Source: Stenotrophomonas nitritireducens (lineage in GTDB: Bacteria > Pseudomonadota > Gammaproteobacteria > Xanthomonadales > Xanthomonadaceae). From it: DNA of 64,000 nucleotides. Position numbers and translations under genes: made by a program. The DNA lies in NCBI RefSeq assembly GCF_001431425.1, contig NZ_LDJG01000023.1, positions 37,853 to 101,852 of the forward strand, read 5' to 3'. Below, piece after piece: positions 17,501 through 25,754 of this stretch. Under the pieces are notes generated by a model that searched no databases, was not told the origin of the DNA, and worked only from the letters and a program-made list of their open reading frames with translations. Position 1 is the stretch's first letter. The number at the start of each line of letters is the position of its first letter.

Positions 17501-18982
17501 TCAACGTGCCGACTGCGGCAGTTCGGCGACCAGGCGCAGCGAAACGCTCAGTTCGTCGAGCTGGTAGTGCGGGCGCAGGAAGGCCACCGACTTGAAGCAG
17601 CCGGGCTTGCCGGGGATTTCGGCGACCTCGATGCGCGCTTCGCGCAAGGGGTATTTGGCCTTGGCAGACTGGCTGGCGTTGTCGTCCAGCAGCACGTACT
17701 GGGTGATCCAGTTGTTGAGGAACAGCTCCACGCTGGACTTGGAGGCGAAGCTGCCGACCTTGTCGCGCATCATCGCCTTCAGGTAATGGGCGATGCGGCT
17801 GACCGCGAAGATGTACTGCAGCTGCGAGGACAGCCGCGCGTTGGCGTTGGCCGCGTCGGTGTTGTATTCCTTGGCCCTCTGCACCGACTGGGTGGAGAAG
17901 AACGCGGCGTAGTCGGTGTTCTTGCAGTGCACCAGCGGAACCATGCCCAGATCGGCCAGTTCCTTCTCGCGGCGGTCGGTGATGGCGATCTCGGTGGGGC
18001 ATTTCAGCGCCACCTCGCCGTCGTCGGTGGCGAAGGTATGCGCCGGCAGGCCCTCGACCAGGCCGCCGCCTTCGACGCCGCGGATCGCCGCGGTCCAGCC
18101 GTACTTGGCGAAGGCGTCGGTGATCTTGCTGCCCAGCGCGTAGGCGGCGTTCATCCACAGGTAGCGGTCGTGCTCCTTGCCGGATACCGATTCGACGAAG
18201 TTGAACGCTTCCACCGGCGTGGTGTCCGGACCGTAGGGCAGGCGCCCGAGCACGCGCGGCATCGCCAGGCCGACGTAGCGCGAATCCTCGCTCTGGCGGA
18301 ACGATTTCCACTTGGCGTACTCGACCGTGTCGAAGATCTTGGCCAGGTCGCGCGGGCCGGACAGCTCGGTGAAGCTCTCGAAACCCATCAGCTCCGGCGA
18401 GGCGGCGGACAGGAACGGCGCGTGCGCGGCGGCGGCCACGTGCGACATCTCGCCCAGCAGGTAGATGTCCTCGGGGTTGCGGCCGAACTCGAAATCGCCG
18501 ATCAGGGTGGCGAAGGGCGAGCCGCCGAACGTGCCGTATTCCTCCTCGTAGATCTTCTTGAACACCTGGCTCTGGTCGAAATCCGAGGCGTTCCTGAAAT
18601 CCTTGACCAGTTCCTTCTTGGTCACGTTGAAGAGCTTGATCTTCAACGTGGTGCTGGTCTCGGAGTTGTCCACCAGGTACTTGAGCCCGCGCCAGCTGCC
18701 TTCCATCTGCTGGAAGTCGGCCATGTGCATGATGGCCGAGAGCTGGTCGGAGATGAGCTTGTCGATATCGGCGATGCGGGCGTCCAGCGACGAGATGGCG
18801 TCCTTGGACACCACCAGCGCGCCTTCGGTCACCTGGTTGACCAGCTCGGCCATCAGGTCGCGGGCGCGGTCCTTTTCCGAATCGGTCTTGGCGATCCGGC
18901 TCTGCGACAGTATCTGGTCGAACAGGCTGTTCTCGCCGGCTTGTGCGCCGGCGCTCGCGGTAGCGGTCTGGGTGCTGGCCAT
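17501..18982 (-). CDS. tssC: T6SS sheath large subunit TssC (VipB)
   Basis: TssC pairs with TssB to form the contractile sheath around the Hcp tube. The 493-residue product carries family signatures: LISDQLSAIMHMADFQ, EGSWRGLKYLV, FGGSPFATLIGDFEF, and the C-terminal LRPHYQLDELSVSLRLVAELP. The open frame reaches further upstream, through the end of tssB, but ATG 18982 is the first start in keeping with the family. It follows tssB by 55 bases in the standard tssB-tssC order. Confidence 0.97.
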   Translation of the reverse strand: MASTQTATASAGAQAGENSLFDQILSQSRIAKTDSEKDRARDLMAELVNQVTEGALVVSKDAISSLDARIADIDKLISDQLSAIMHMADFQQMEGSWRGLKYLVDNSETSTTLKIKLFNVTKKELVKDFRNASDFDQSQVFKKIYEEEYGTFGGSPFATLIGDFEFGRNPEDIYLLGEMSHVAAAAHAPFLSAASPELMGFESFTELSGPRDLAKIFDTVEYAKWKSFRQSEDSRYVGLAMPRVLGRLPYGPDTTPVEAFNFVESVSGKEHDRYLWMNAAYALGSKITDAFAKYGWTAAIRGVEGGGLVEGLPAHTFATDDGEVALKCPTEIAITDRREKELADLGMVPLVHCKNTDYAAFFSTQSVQRAKEYNTDAANANARLSSQLQYIFAVSRIAHYLKAMMRDKVGSFASKSSVELFLNNWITQYVLLDDNASQSAKAKYPLREARIEVAEIPGKPGCFKSVAFLRPHYQLDELSVSLRLVAELPQSAR

Positions 18983-19037
18983 GGGCTGGGTACTCGCGGT
19001 TGCTGGAGGAAACGGGGGCGACGGTGCCGGGCGGGCG

Positions 19038-19556
19038 TCACTCCGGGGCGGAGGTTTTCCCCGCGCCGATCTCGCTGCTGAGCTGGGCGATCTTGTCGGT
19101 GTTCTGCAGGACGTCGTTGAGCAGGTCCTCGAACCGGTCGTTGCCTGCCGCCTTGTTGCGCAGGTCGGCCAGCTTCTGCCGCGCTTCCAGCAGCCTGCGC
19201 AGCGGCTCGACCTGCTGCACCACGTTCTCCGGGTCGAAATCGGCCAGGCTGGAGAACTGGATGTCCACCCCGATCCGCGATCCATCGCCGGCCAGCGTGT
19301 TCTCCACCTGCCCGGCGATGCGCGGCTTTATCGCCTTCAACACGTCGTTGAAGTTGTCCTTGTCGACATTGATGAACTTGCGGTCCTTCAGCTTGGGCTG
19401 CGGAACTTCGCTCTGCCCGCTGAAATCGCCGATCACCCCGGCGACGAACGGCAGCTCCTTCTTCTCGATGGCGTCGCCCACTTCGACGTCATAGGTGAGC
19501 TGCACGCGCGGCGCGCGCACGCGGTCGAGCTTGTGCTGGGTACTTTCCTTGGCCAT
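19038..19556 (-). CDS. tssB: T6SS sheath small subunit TssB (VipA)
   Basis: TssB is the small sheath subunit that intertwines with TssC. The 172-residue sequence starts MAKESTQHKLDRVRAPRV and continues with ELPFVAGVIGDFSG and KFINVDKDNFNDVLK, which are highly conserved in the family. A C-terminal helix with EARQKLADLRNKA ends in the usual short charged tail. It sits between tssA (162 bases upstream) and tssC. Confidence 0.97.
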   Translation of the reverse strand: MAKESTQHKLDRVRAPRVQLTYDVEVGDAIEKKELPFVAGVIGDFSGQSEVPQPKLKDRKFINVDKDNFNDVLKAIKPRIAGQVENTLAGDGSRIGVDIQFSSLADFDPENVVQQVEPLRRLLEARQKLADLRNKAAGNDRFEDLLNDVLQNTDKIAQLSSEIGAGKTSAPE

Positions 19557-19718
19557 GGCGAGGGTTCCGGTGGTGGTGGGACGGCGCCCGGCGCGATGCG
19601 CGGCGGGGCGGGCGCAATGGAGTCTGTGCGGCGCGCAATGCGGGGGAAATCCATCGGAAGGCCAGAAAACGGCATATGCCTTTTGGCGCGCGGGGACGGC
19701 GAAGCGGCGCCGGCCCCG

Positions 19719-20804
19719 TCACCCCTGCGGCAGGCCGACGCGGGCGCGGATGGCGTTGAGCACGCTGTCATCGCGCACCACTTCCTGCAGGAAGTCGGCC
19801 AGCGGCATGTCGGCCCAGCGCACGGCCTGGTCCAGCAGGGTGGAGACGGGACTGTGCGGTTCGGTGCGGCGGAAGTAGCCGGCAATCTCGCCAAGCGCTT
19901 TCAGGGCGGCCTGTTTGCTGGCGGCGTTGTTGCCGGACAGGTCGAGCGTGCCGCCGCCATTTCCGGTGGTGGCGGCACGCGGCGCGGCGGCATCGCCGCC
20001 GATGTCGGCGGCGGGCGCCAGGCCGGCCTCCGCGGCCGGAGCCAGGCCCTTGGCCTGGGCGGCCTTCAGCAGCACCTGGCCGATGCGCTTGAGCGCGGCG
20101 TCGATGGCGGCGAGGCTGGGCGAGGCCCGGCCCAGGCGTTCGTCGGCGGTGGCCTTGAGGCGCTGCAGGGCGGCGCTGGCGGCGTTGCTGGCGGCCAGGC
20201 GTTCGCTCAGTACGGCATCGGGCGTGGCGGCGATGGCGGCATCGAAGGCTTCGCCGCTGGCCTTGCCTTCGGCCAGCGCGGCCTGCCAGGCGTCGTTGTT
20301 CTGGCGCTGCAGGTTGTCCACTTCGCGCGAGCTCTGCCAGTCGTTGAGATTGAGCGGCGCGGCGCCGTCGGCAGTGAGCGGCATGGCCTGCAGGGCGGCG
20401 GCGAGATTGGTGTTGAGCCAGGCGATCTTGCCGGCGCGCTCGTCGGCGTCGTCGCCGTCCAGTTCCGGGTACAGGCCGTCCCAGTACTGCTCCAGCAGGC
20501 CGGCGATCACGCTCAGCCCGTCGCGCGCGCCTTCCAGCCCCAGGCGGTTGATGGCGGCTTCGGTCAACCAGCCGGCGGCCTGCAGATCCTTGCTGACGGT
20601 GGTGAGCACCTTGATCGACAGATCCAGCGCGCTGCGCCAGTCGGCGGTCTTCAGTTCGGTGGCCCAGTCGCCCTGCGACAGGCCGGGGTCGTCGAAGCGG
20701 CGCGCTTCGCGGATGCGGTCGAACAGGTCCGAGAAGCTGGCGTCCTCGCCGCAGGGCGAGTCGGCGCTGATCGGGGCCAGCAGCAGGTTGACGTCGAGGG
20801 CCAT
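19719..20804 (-). CDS. tssA: T6SS cap/priming protein TssA (ImpA N-terminal domain)
   Basis: TssA primes and coordinates tube and sheath polymerisation. The 361-residue product has the ImpA N-terminal signature: LLAPISADSPCGEDASF followed by WATELKTADW and LEQYWDGLYPELDGDD. The C-terminal third, after an Ala/Gly-rich linker, has SRSE-like spacing with FRRTEPHSPV and LDQAVRWADMPL, typical of short TssA. Two ATGs are close (20810 and 20804). The second was chosen because GGAG sits seven bases before it but only one base before the first. It follows tssM by 20 bases. Confidence 0.93.
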   Translation of the reverse strand: MALDVNLLLAPISADSPCGEDASFSDLFDRIREARRFDDPGLSQGDWATELKTADWRSALDLSIKVLTTVSKDLQAAGWLTEAAINRLGLEGARDGLSVIAGLLEQYWDGLYPELDGDDADERAGKIAWLNTNLAAALQAMPLTADGAAPLNLNDWQSSREVDNLQRQNNDAWQAALAEGKASGEAFDAAIAATPDAVLSERLAASNAASAALQRLKATADERLGRASPSLAAIDAALKRIGQVLLKAAQAKGLAPAAEAGLAPAADIGGDAAAPRAATTGNGGGTLDLSGNNAASKQAALKALGEIAGYFRRTEPHSPVSTLLDQAVRWADMPLADFLQEVVRDDSVLNAIRARVGLPQG

Positions 20805-20824
20805 GGGCATGCTCCGTGGAAAGG

Positions 20825-23800
20825 TCAGTCGATGATCTGCCCCGGCAGTTCGCGCGGCGCGTCGGCCGCGCCGGACACGGCCTGCAGGAGCTGCGGCGAG
20901 GCGTCGATGCGCAGGTAGACGCGGGCCTGGCGGAAGCCGGCGGCGACCAGCCGGGGCTGCAGTTCCTGCCATTGCCCGGGGCTGTAGGAACTGCGGAAAT
21001 CGGCCATGCCGAAGGCGTGGCTGCCACCGGCGAAATCCTGCAGCAGGCGCGCCATGCCGTCCTTGCCGCGATACAGCAGCACCAGCCGCGGGCTGTCGCC
21101 GACGACCGGTGCGGGTGTCGGCGGCGCGGCAGTTGCAGGCGTCTCGGCGGCAGCGGGGATCGCGTCGGGCAGCGTCGGCAGCGGCGGCAGGGCGATGCGG
21201 ATGCGCGCCTCGGCGCAGGTCTGCGCCGACCATTGCGGCTGCATCTGCGCATCGCTGAGCGATTCGCCGCGGCTGCCGATGCTGCTGGTCTGCCCGCCGC
21301 AGGCCAGTTCGAAGACGGTGCCCTGCGCCCCTTCCTCCAGGGGCGACAGGTCCGATGGACTGTCCAGGGTGAAGGTGCCGGCCGGCACCGGCGCGTCGCT
21401 GGGCGGGCCGGCCTGGCCGGAGGCGATCAGGGCGACGAAGGCCGGAGCCAGCGGCATCGTCACGCCGGCCACGCTGACCGGGGTGCGCTCGCGTTCGCTG
21501 ACGAAGGGCTTGAGCCAGTCGCCGACGAAGGCTTCGAGCTTGCCCTGCGGCCCCAGCAGGGCGCCCTGGCGGGCCTCGGGCGGCAAGGCGGCCAGCGGTT
21601 GGAAGACGGTTTCCTGCCAGCGCTGCTGCAGGGTCCTGGCGGCCATCGACGCCGTCGCCTGCCACAACAGGCGCGCCGGTCCGCGTGCGATCGCCCAGGC
21701 CGTCTGGTCCTGCGGGCTGAAGTTCTCGCCGTGGCCTTCCGGCGGCTTGTCGGTGGCGGCGAGCAGGCGCGCGTAGTCGTCGGCCGGCGGCTTGTCGCTG
21801 TTGCCGTGGCCGGCGAACAGCTCGCTGGCGATATGCCAGGCATCCTGCCCGGCGCCGGGGCCCTGCAGGCGCAGCCAGGCCTGGGCGAACGCCGGCGCCT
21901 GCGGGGCCAGCACCTGCAGCCGGGTGGCGCGCAGCGCCGGCACCCACGGCGGCGGTTCGATGCGGGTGCGCCACAGGGCGAGACTGTCGCCGATGAAGCC
22001 GGACAGGGGCCGCCACGAGGTCAGCCAGCGCGATTTCATCTGCGCCCAGCACTGGCTCCAGCGCAGGCCCACGGGCAGCGCCAGCGGCAGTCCGTAGACC
22101 TGTTCGTCCAGGCGGGCGAAGTACAGGGCATAGGGGTTGTCGTTGCCGGCGGCGCGCTTGAGCAGATCGTCCTCGCGCCCCTTCCACAGCGCCAGGCCGT
22201 CGCCGAAATGCGCCTGCAGGCCGCCCCAGGCGGCGAAGTAGTCGGTGAAGTACTGCCCGCGCAGCGCGTCTATGCGTTCCCGCGCCACGCCGGCGTCGGG
22301 CAGGGTGTCGAGAAAGGGCTCCACCACGTTCTCCCAGGCCGGCCGGGTGTAGGCCGCCGGTATCGCGGGCAGTGCGGCATCGGTGCCGACCAGGGCGCCG
22401 GCGGGCAGCCACCAGTCGGCCAGGGTGAAGCCGCCGCCGCGTGCCTGCGACCAGCTCTTCAACTGGCCGGGGGCGACGGCCTGCGTCGACTGCATCAGCC
22501 GGGCGAGCTGGCCGCGCAGGCGGTCGCGCTCATCGTCCAGCGTCTTTTTTTTTTGCCAGCGCAGATAGCCCAGGTAGGCGCCGAACAGCGCCATGCCGTT
22601 GTCGTGGTCGCGCGCGGTGTCGTGGTCGGCGCTGACGAACGGCGCGAACAGGCGCGAGCGCGCGTCGAAGGCGAGGTTCCCGCCGGCCTCGTGCTGCAGG
22701 CACCAGCGGCTGGAACCGCGGCAGTGTTCCAGCATGCGCAGGCGCTGGGCGATGGCCAGCGCGTGTTCCAGGCCGGCGTGGCCCTGTTCGATGTCCTGGC
22801 CCAGCATCTGGTCGTAGGGCGCCAGGATCAGGTTGGCGAAATCCTCGGTGACGCGCTGGCGGAGCGTGCCGATGTCGCGGTCGGCGCGGCGGATGCCGAA
22901 ACCGAGCAGGGTCTTGTCGGCCGCGGATTCGAGCTGCTCGATGGTGCGTCCGCAGCTGGCCACCCATTCGATGCGGGCATTGCCCAGCCGGTCTTCCATC
23001 TCCCGGCAGGCGCTGTGGGTGCTGGCCAGCAGGCGGGTGTCGTCGCGGCGCGCGGTGGACAGGCCGTAGGCGAGGTACACGCTGAATCCCAGCAGCGCGG
23101 CCACGCCCGCCGAGGCCACCGCCATGCGTCCGGCATTGCCGCGCAGCGAGCTGCCGGCCAGCGGCTGGTCGCCCGGCAGGAAGCGGGTGAACAGGTCGGC
23201 CACGAATGCGCCGCCGGGGTTGGCGCTGTCGGCGCCGCCGGCGAAGTAGAGCCCGCGCCAGCTGGGCGTGCGCTGGAACGTGTTGTCTTCCAGCAGCAGG
23301 GTGACCAGCAGGTTCAGGCCGGAAGAGGCGCGGCGGATGGCGTCGAAGAACTCGAAGATGCCGCGCCGCTGCGCCGGGGTGGACTGGCCGCGCAGGGCGG
23401 TCAGGCCCAGGGCGTGCAGGCGGTCGAGCAGCGGGGTCAGCAGGCCGGGCAGGGCGTTGGCGTTCGCGCCTGCCGGTTCCAGCACATGGCCCAGCGCCTG
23501 GGCGAAGGCCTCGGCGGGCAGGGTGGCGCGCAGTTGCGGATAGCCGCGCAGGCGTTCCAGCCCGGTGACGGCGATATAGACCGGCACCCGCACCTGCAGG
23601 TGTTCCATGGCTTCGTCCACCAGCCGGCGCAGGCGCGTGGCGGTGGACTTGAGCGCATCGGCCGGGCCGAGCAGCGACTGGATCGACACCGCCAGCACGA
23701 TGCCGTTGAGCGGCAGTTGCGCGCGCTCGCCGGCCAGCTGCATCAACGCCTGGTACCACAGCCCGCGTTCCAGCCGCGCGCCCGGTTCGCAGACGATGCG

Positions 23801-24385
23801 CGGATGCATCTGGATGGCGATCAGGTTCTTGAAGAACCACCACTGCCACACCGCTCCGGGGTCCGCCGCCGGTGCGGGGAACGGCGAGACGTCGGCGGCC
23901 GCGCGCAGCAGGCCGGAGGTGTCGGCGTCGTCGTCGCCGATCACCAGCATCCATGGCACCCGGTACAGCGGGTCGCGGCCCTTGTCCATTTCCGGCGAGC
24001 GGGCGATGGTGCGCTTGGCCTCGGCGATGGCGGCCTGCATCCGCGCCAGCGGTTCGCGTTCGTCGTCGGCATTGCCGGGGCCGAGATCGCCGATGCGCTT
24101 GCGCGCGCGTCCCTGCAGGGAGAAGCGGCGCCGGCCGGCGGCGAACCACCAGATCAGTGCGGCGGCGATCAGGCAGATGCCCAGCAGCTGCCAGAACCGC
24201 GCCGGCAGCTGCGGCAGCAGCTGGACCAGCACGAGGGTGCCGCCAACCAGCACGGCCAGCGCCAGCACGGCCAGCAGCAAGCGCGGCAGCCACGGCTTTT
24301 TCGCGCCCGCGGCGGCGCCATCGGCCAGCGGCTTGGCGCGGCGGAACAGGGCGAGCAGCGGAGCGAGCGGATTGGGCAGGTTCAT
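20825..24385 (-). CDS. tssM: T6SS membrane complex protein TssM (IcmF-like)
   Basis: TssM spans the inner membrane and reaches the outer membrane in the T6SS trans-envelope complex. The 1186-residue protein has two N-terminal membrane segments (about 34-58 and 64-83), a cytosolic domain, a third segment (about 438-460), and a large periplasmic region with the IcmF-related C-terminal domain. Where other TssMs carry a Walker A motif, this one has WMLVIGDDDADTSGLL (145-160), with the Lys and Thr lost. A run of ten A on the coding strand encodes KKK near residue 612. The ATG overlaps the tssL stop (ATGA). Confidence 0.94.
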   Translation of the reverse strand: MNLPNPLAPLLALFRRAKPLADGAAAGAKKPWLPRLLLAVLALAVLVGGTLVLVQLLPQLPARFWQLLGICLIAAALIWWFAAGRRRFSLQGRARKRIGDLGPGNADDEREPLARMQAAIAEAKRTIARSPEMDKGRDPLYRVPWMLVIGDDDADTSGLLRAAADVSPFPAPAADPGAVWQWWFFKNLIAIQMHPRIVCEPGARLERGLWYQALMQLAGERAQLPLNGIVLAVSIQSLLGPADALKSTATRLRRLVDEAMEHLQVRVPVYIAVTGLERLRGYPQLRATLPAEAFAQALGHVLEPAGANANALPGLLTPLLDRLHALGLTALRGQSTPAQRRGIFEFFDAIRRASSGLNLLVTLLLEDNTFQRTPSWRGLYFAGGADSANPGGAFVADLFTRFLPGDQPLAGSSLRGNAGRMAVASAGVAALLGFSVYLAYGLSTARRDDTRLLASTHSACREMEDRLGNARIEWVASCGRTIEQLESAADKTLLGFGIRRADRDIGTLRQRVTEDFANLILAPYDQMLGQDIEQGHAGLEHALAIAQRLRMLEHCRGSSRWCLQHEAGGNLAFDARSRLFAPFVSADHDTARDHDNGMALFGAYLGYLRWQKKKTLDDERDRLRGQLARLMQSTQAVAPGQLKSWSQARGGGFTLADWWLPAGALVGTDAALPAIPAAYTRPAWENVVEPFLDTLPDAGVARERIDALRGQYFTDYFAAWGGLQAHFGDGLALWKGREDDLLKRAAGNDNPYALYFARLDEQVYGLPLALPVGLRWSQCWAQMKSRWLTSWRPLSGFIGDSLALWRTRIEPPPWVPALRATRLQVLAPQAPAFAQAWLRLQGPGAGQDAWHIASELFAGHGNSDKPPADDYARLLAATDKPPEGHGENFSPQDQTAWAIARGPARLLWQATASMAARTLQQRWQETVFQPLAALPPEARQGALLGPQGKLEAFVGDWLKPFVSERERTPVSVAGVTMPLAPAFVALIASGQAGPPSDAPVPAGTFTLDSPSDLSPLEEGAQGTVFELACGGQTSSIGSRGESLSDAQMQPQWSAQTCAEARIRIALPPLPTLPDAIPAAAETPATAAPPTPAPVVGDSPRLVLLYRGKDGMARLLQDFAGGSHAFGMADFRSSYSPGQWQELQPRLVAAGFRQARVYLRIDASPQLLQAVSGAADAPRELPGQIID
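22545..22554 (-). other. A10 homopolymer tract inside tssM
   Basis: Ten consecutive T on the plus strand (ten A on the coding strand) lie in a gene that otherwise contains very few A runs. In the current frame they read Gln-Lys-Lys-Lys-Thr. A shift into one neighbouring frame meets a stop only a few codons later (the stop ends at 22530), which would yield a protein of about 615 residues without most of the periplasmic region. Poly-A tracts of nine or more are known sites of transcriptional slippage or phase variation. Whether that happens here is not shown by the sequence. Confidence 0.7.
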
Positions 24386-25722
24386 GGCGCGGGCTCCGTC
24401 TGCATGAACATGTAGTCGGCGCTCATCGCACGGGCGTCGCCGTGGGCCTTGAGCATCTGCTCCAGCCGCGGCAGGTAGTCGCGGGCCGGTTCGATCATTT
24501 CGGTCGGCGCCTGTTCCGGCGCATACAGCGGCGTGGGCGAGGAAATCACCAGGATCAGCTCCTGCCCATAGGGCGCGGACACCTCCCACGCCACCGCGCC
24601 GCCGACATCGAACGGGGTGCCGGCGGGCACCAGGCCACGGTCGCCTTCGCGCGCGTTCGGATACATGTGCGCCACCTGGCCGTTGACGGTGAAGTAGTCC
24701 ACGTACAGGTAGCCGTCGGCATTGCCCTGCACCAGGCGGGCGGTGACATTCTCGCCATCGGTGAAGCGCGCGGTGTGGCCGGTGCTCGGGGTGACCGACA
24801 GGCCGCTCTTCAGGTCGTGGTTGCGCGCATACAGCGGCTTGACGATGCGCGTCACCTCGCAGTGCGGCCAGATACGCAGCTGCACGTCGAAGCCGGCATC
24901 GCGCACGCCCTTGACCGCCGCGACCCGCTCCTTGAGCGCGGCCAGGTCCTCGGCGCGCGAGACATGGCCGGTCACCCGCGTCCGCCCGTCCCCGGCCACC
25001 GTCGCCGACAGGTCAGAGCAGGGGAAACCGGCGATCTGCCGGTCGACCAGCTCCTGCACGGTCGGGCCTTCCACCCTGGGCGCGGCGACCAGCAGATAGC
25101 CCAGGTAGAGCAGCGGGATCAGCAGCGCCACTACCAGACCGGCCTTCAGCAGCAGGCCGTCCCATTGCCGCGGATAGCGGGGGCCGGCAGGCGCCTGGCT
25201 GGCGTAGGGCTGCGGCGTGATCCGTTCCTCGCGCAGGGTGTGGATCGGGGCCGGCGGCACCGGCAGCTGGCGGGCATGCAGTTCCTTCAAGCGGCCCAGT
25301 TCGCCGCTGTCGCCGTTCTCGTAGTAGTACTGGCCGACGAAACCCAGCAGCAGGGTCTGGTAGAAGACCTCGCGCACTTCGTCCTGTTCGGCCTTGAGGT
25401 TGGACAGGTGGGTGAAGAACTCGTTGCCGGCGTTGTTGGTGTTGAACAGGGTGATCTGCAGCGGGGTGATGTGCGCGGTCAGCCAGGCCGGGTTGCGGGC
25501 CATGATCTCGTCGAACCAGGCGACCACCGCGAAGCTGGCTTCCTCGATCTGTTCCGGGCGCTTGCCGCCGGCGCTGGCCGAACCGCGCGCGCGCTCCAGC
25601 AGGTCGCGCGCGTGCTCGATGATCGCCTGCGGCTGCTCGTCGGCGGCATTGGCCGCGATCTTCTCCTCCAGCGCCAGGCCGAAGGAGAACAGCGGGGCGA
25701 AATGATGGACGAGGCGGGCCAC
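24382..25722 (-). CDS. tssL: T6SS membrane complex protein TssL (DotU) with BON-like and DUF4384-like tail
   Basis: TssL is the inner-membrane partner of TssM and TssK. The N-terminal DotU domain (about 1-160) has WFDEIM and a YYYENGDSGEL end, and one membrane segment spans about 189-213. The periplasmic part is unusual. Instead of an OmpA-like domain it has a BON-like segment (about 222-285: VTGHVSRAEDLAALKERV) and a C-terminal segment (about 320-400) resembling DUF4384, with YLYVDYF, MYPN, LVPAGTPF and ILVISSPTPLY. The start is GTG, preceded by a G-rich stretch and 32 bases from the tssK stop. The ten-codon ATG frame that overlaps the tssK stop ends before it. Confidence 0.9.
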   Translation of the reverse strand: MARLVHHFAPLFSFGLALEEKIAANAADEQPQAIIEHARDLLERARGSASAGGKRPEQIEEASFAVVAWFDEIMARNPAWLTAHITPLQITLFNTNNAGNEFFTHLSNLKAEQDEVREVFYQTLLLGFVGQYYYENGDSGELGRLKELHARQLPVPPAPIHTLREERITPQPYASQAPAGPRYPRQWDGLLLKAGLVVALLIPLLYLGYLLVAAPRVEGPTVQELVDRQIAGFPCSDLSATVAGDGRTRVTGHVSRAEDLAALKERVAAVKGVRDAGFDVQLRIWPHCEVTRIVKPLYARNHDLKSGLSVTPSTGHTARFTDGENVTARLVQGNADGYLYVDYFTVNGQVAHMYPNAREGDRGLVPAGTPFDVGGAVAWEVSAPYGQELILVISSPTPLYAPEQAPTEMIEPARDYLPRLEQMLKAHGDARAMSADYMFMQTEPAP

Positions 25723-25754
25723 GGTTCAGCGCCCCCCGCCTTGCGCGCGGGTGT

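Noticed and set aside
22530..24293. tssM as a frameshifted pseudogene at the A10 tract
   Set aside because: The main frame is continuous through the tract and the protein is full length; slippage is kept only as a possibility.
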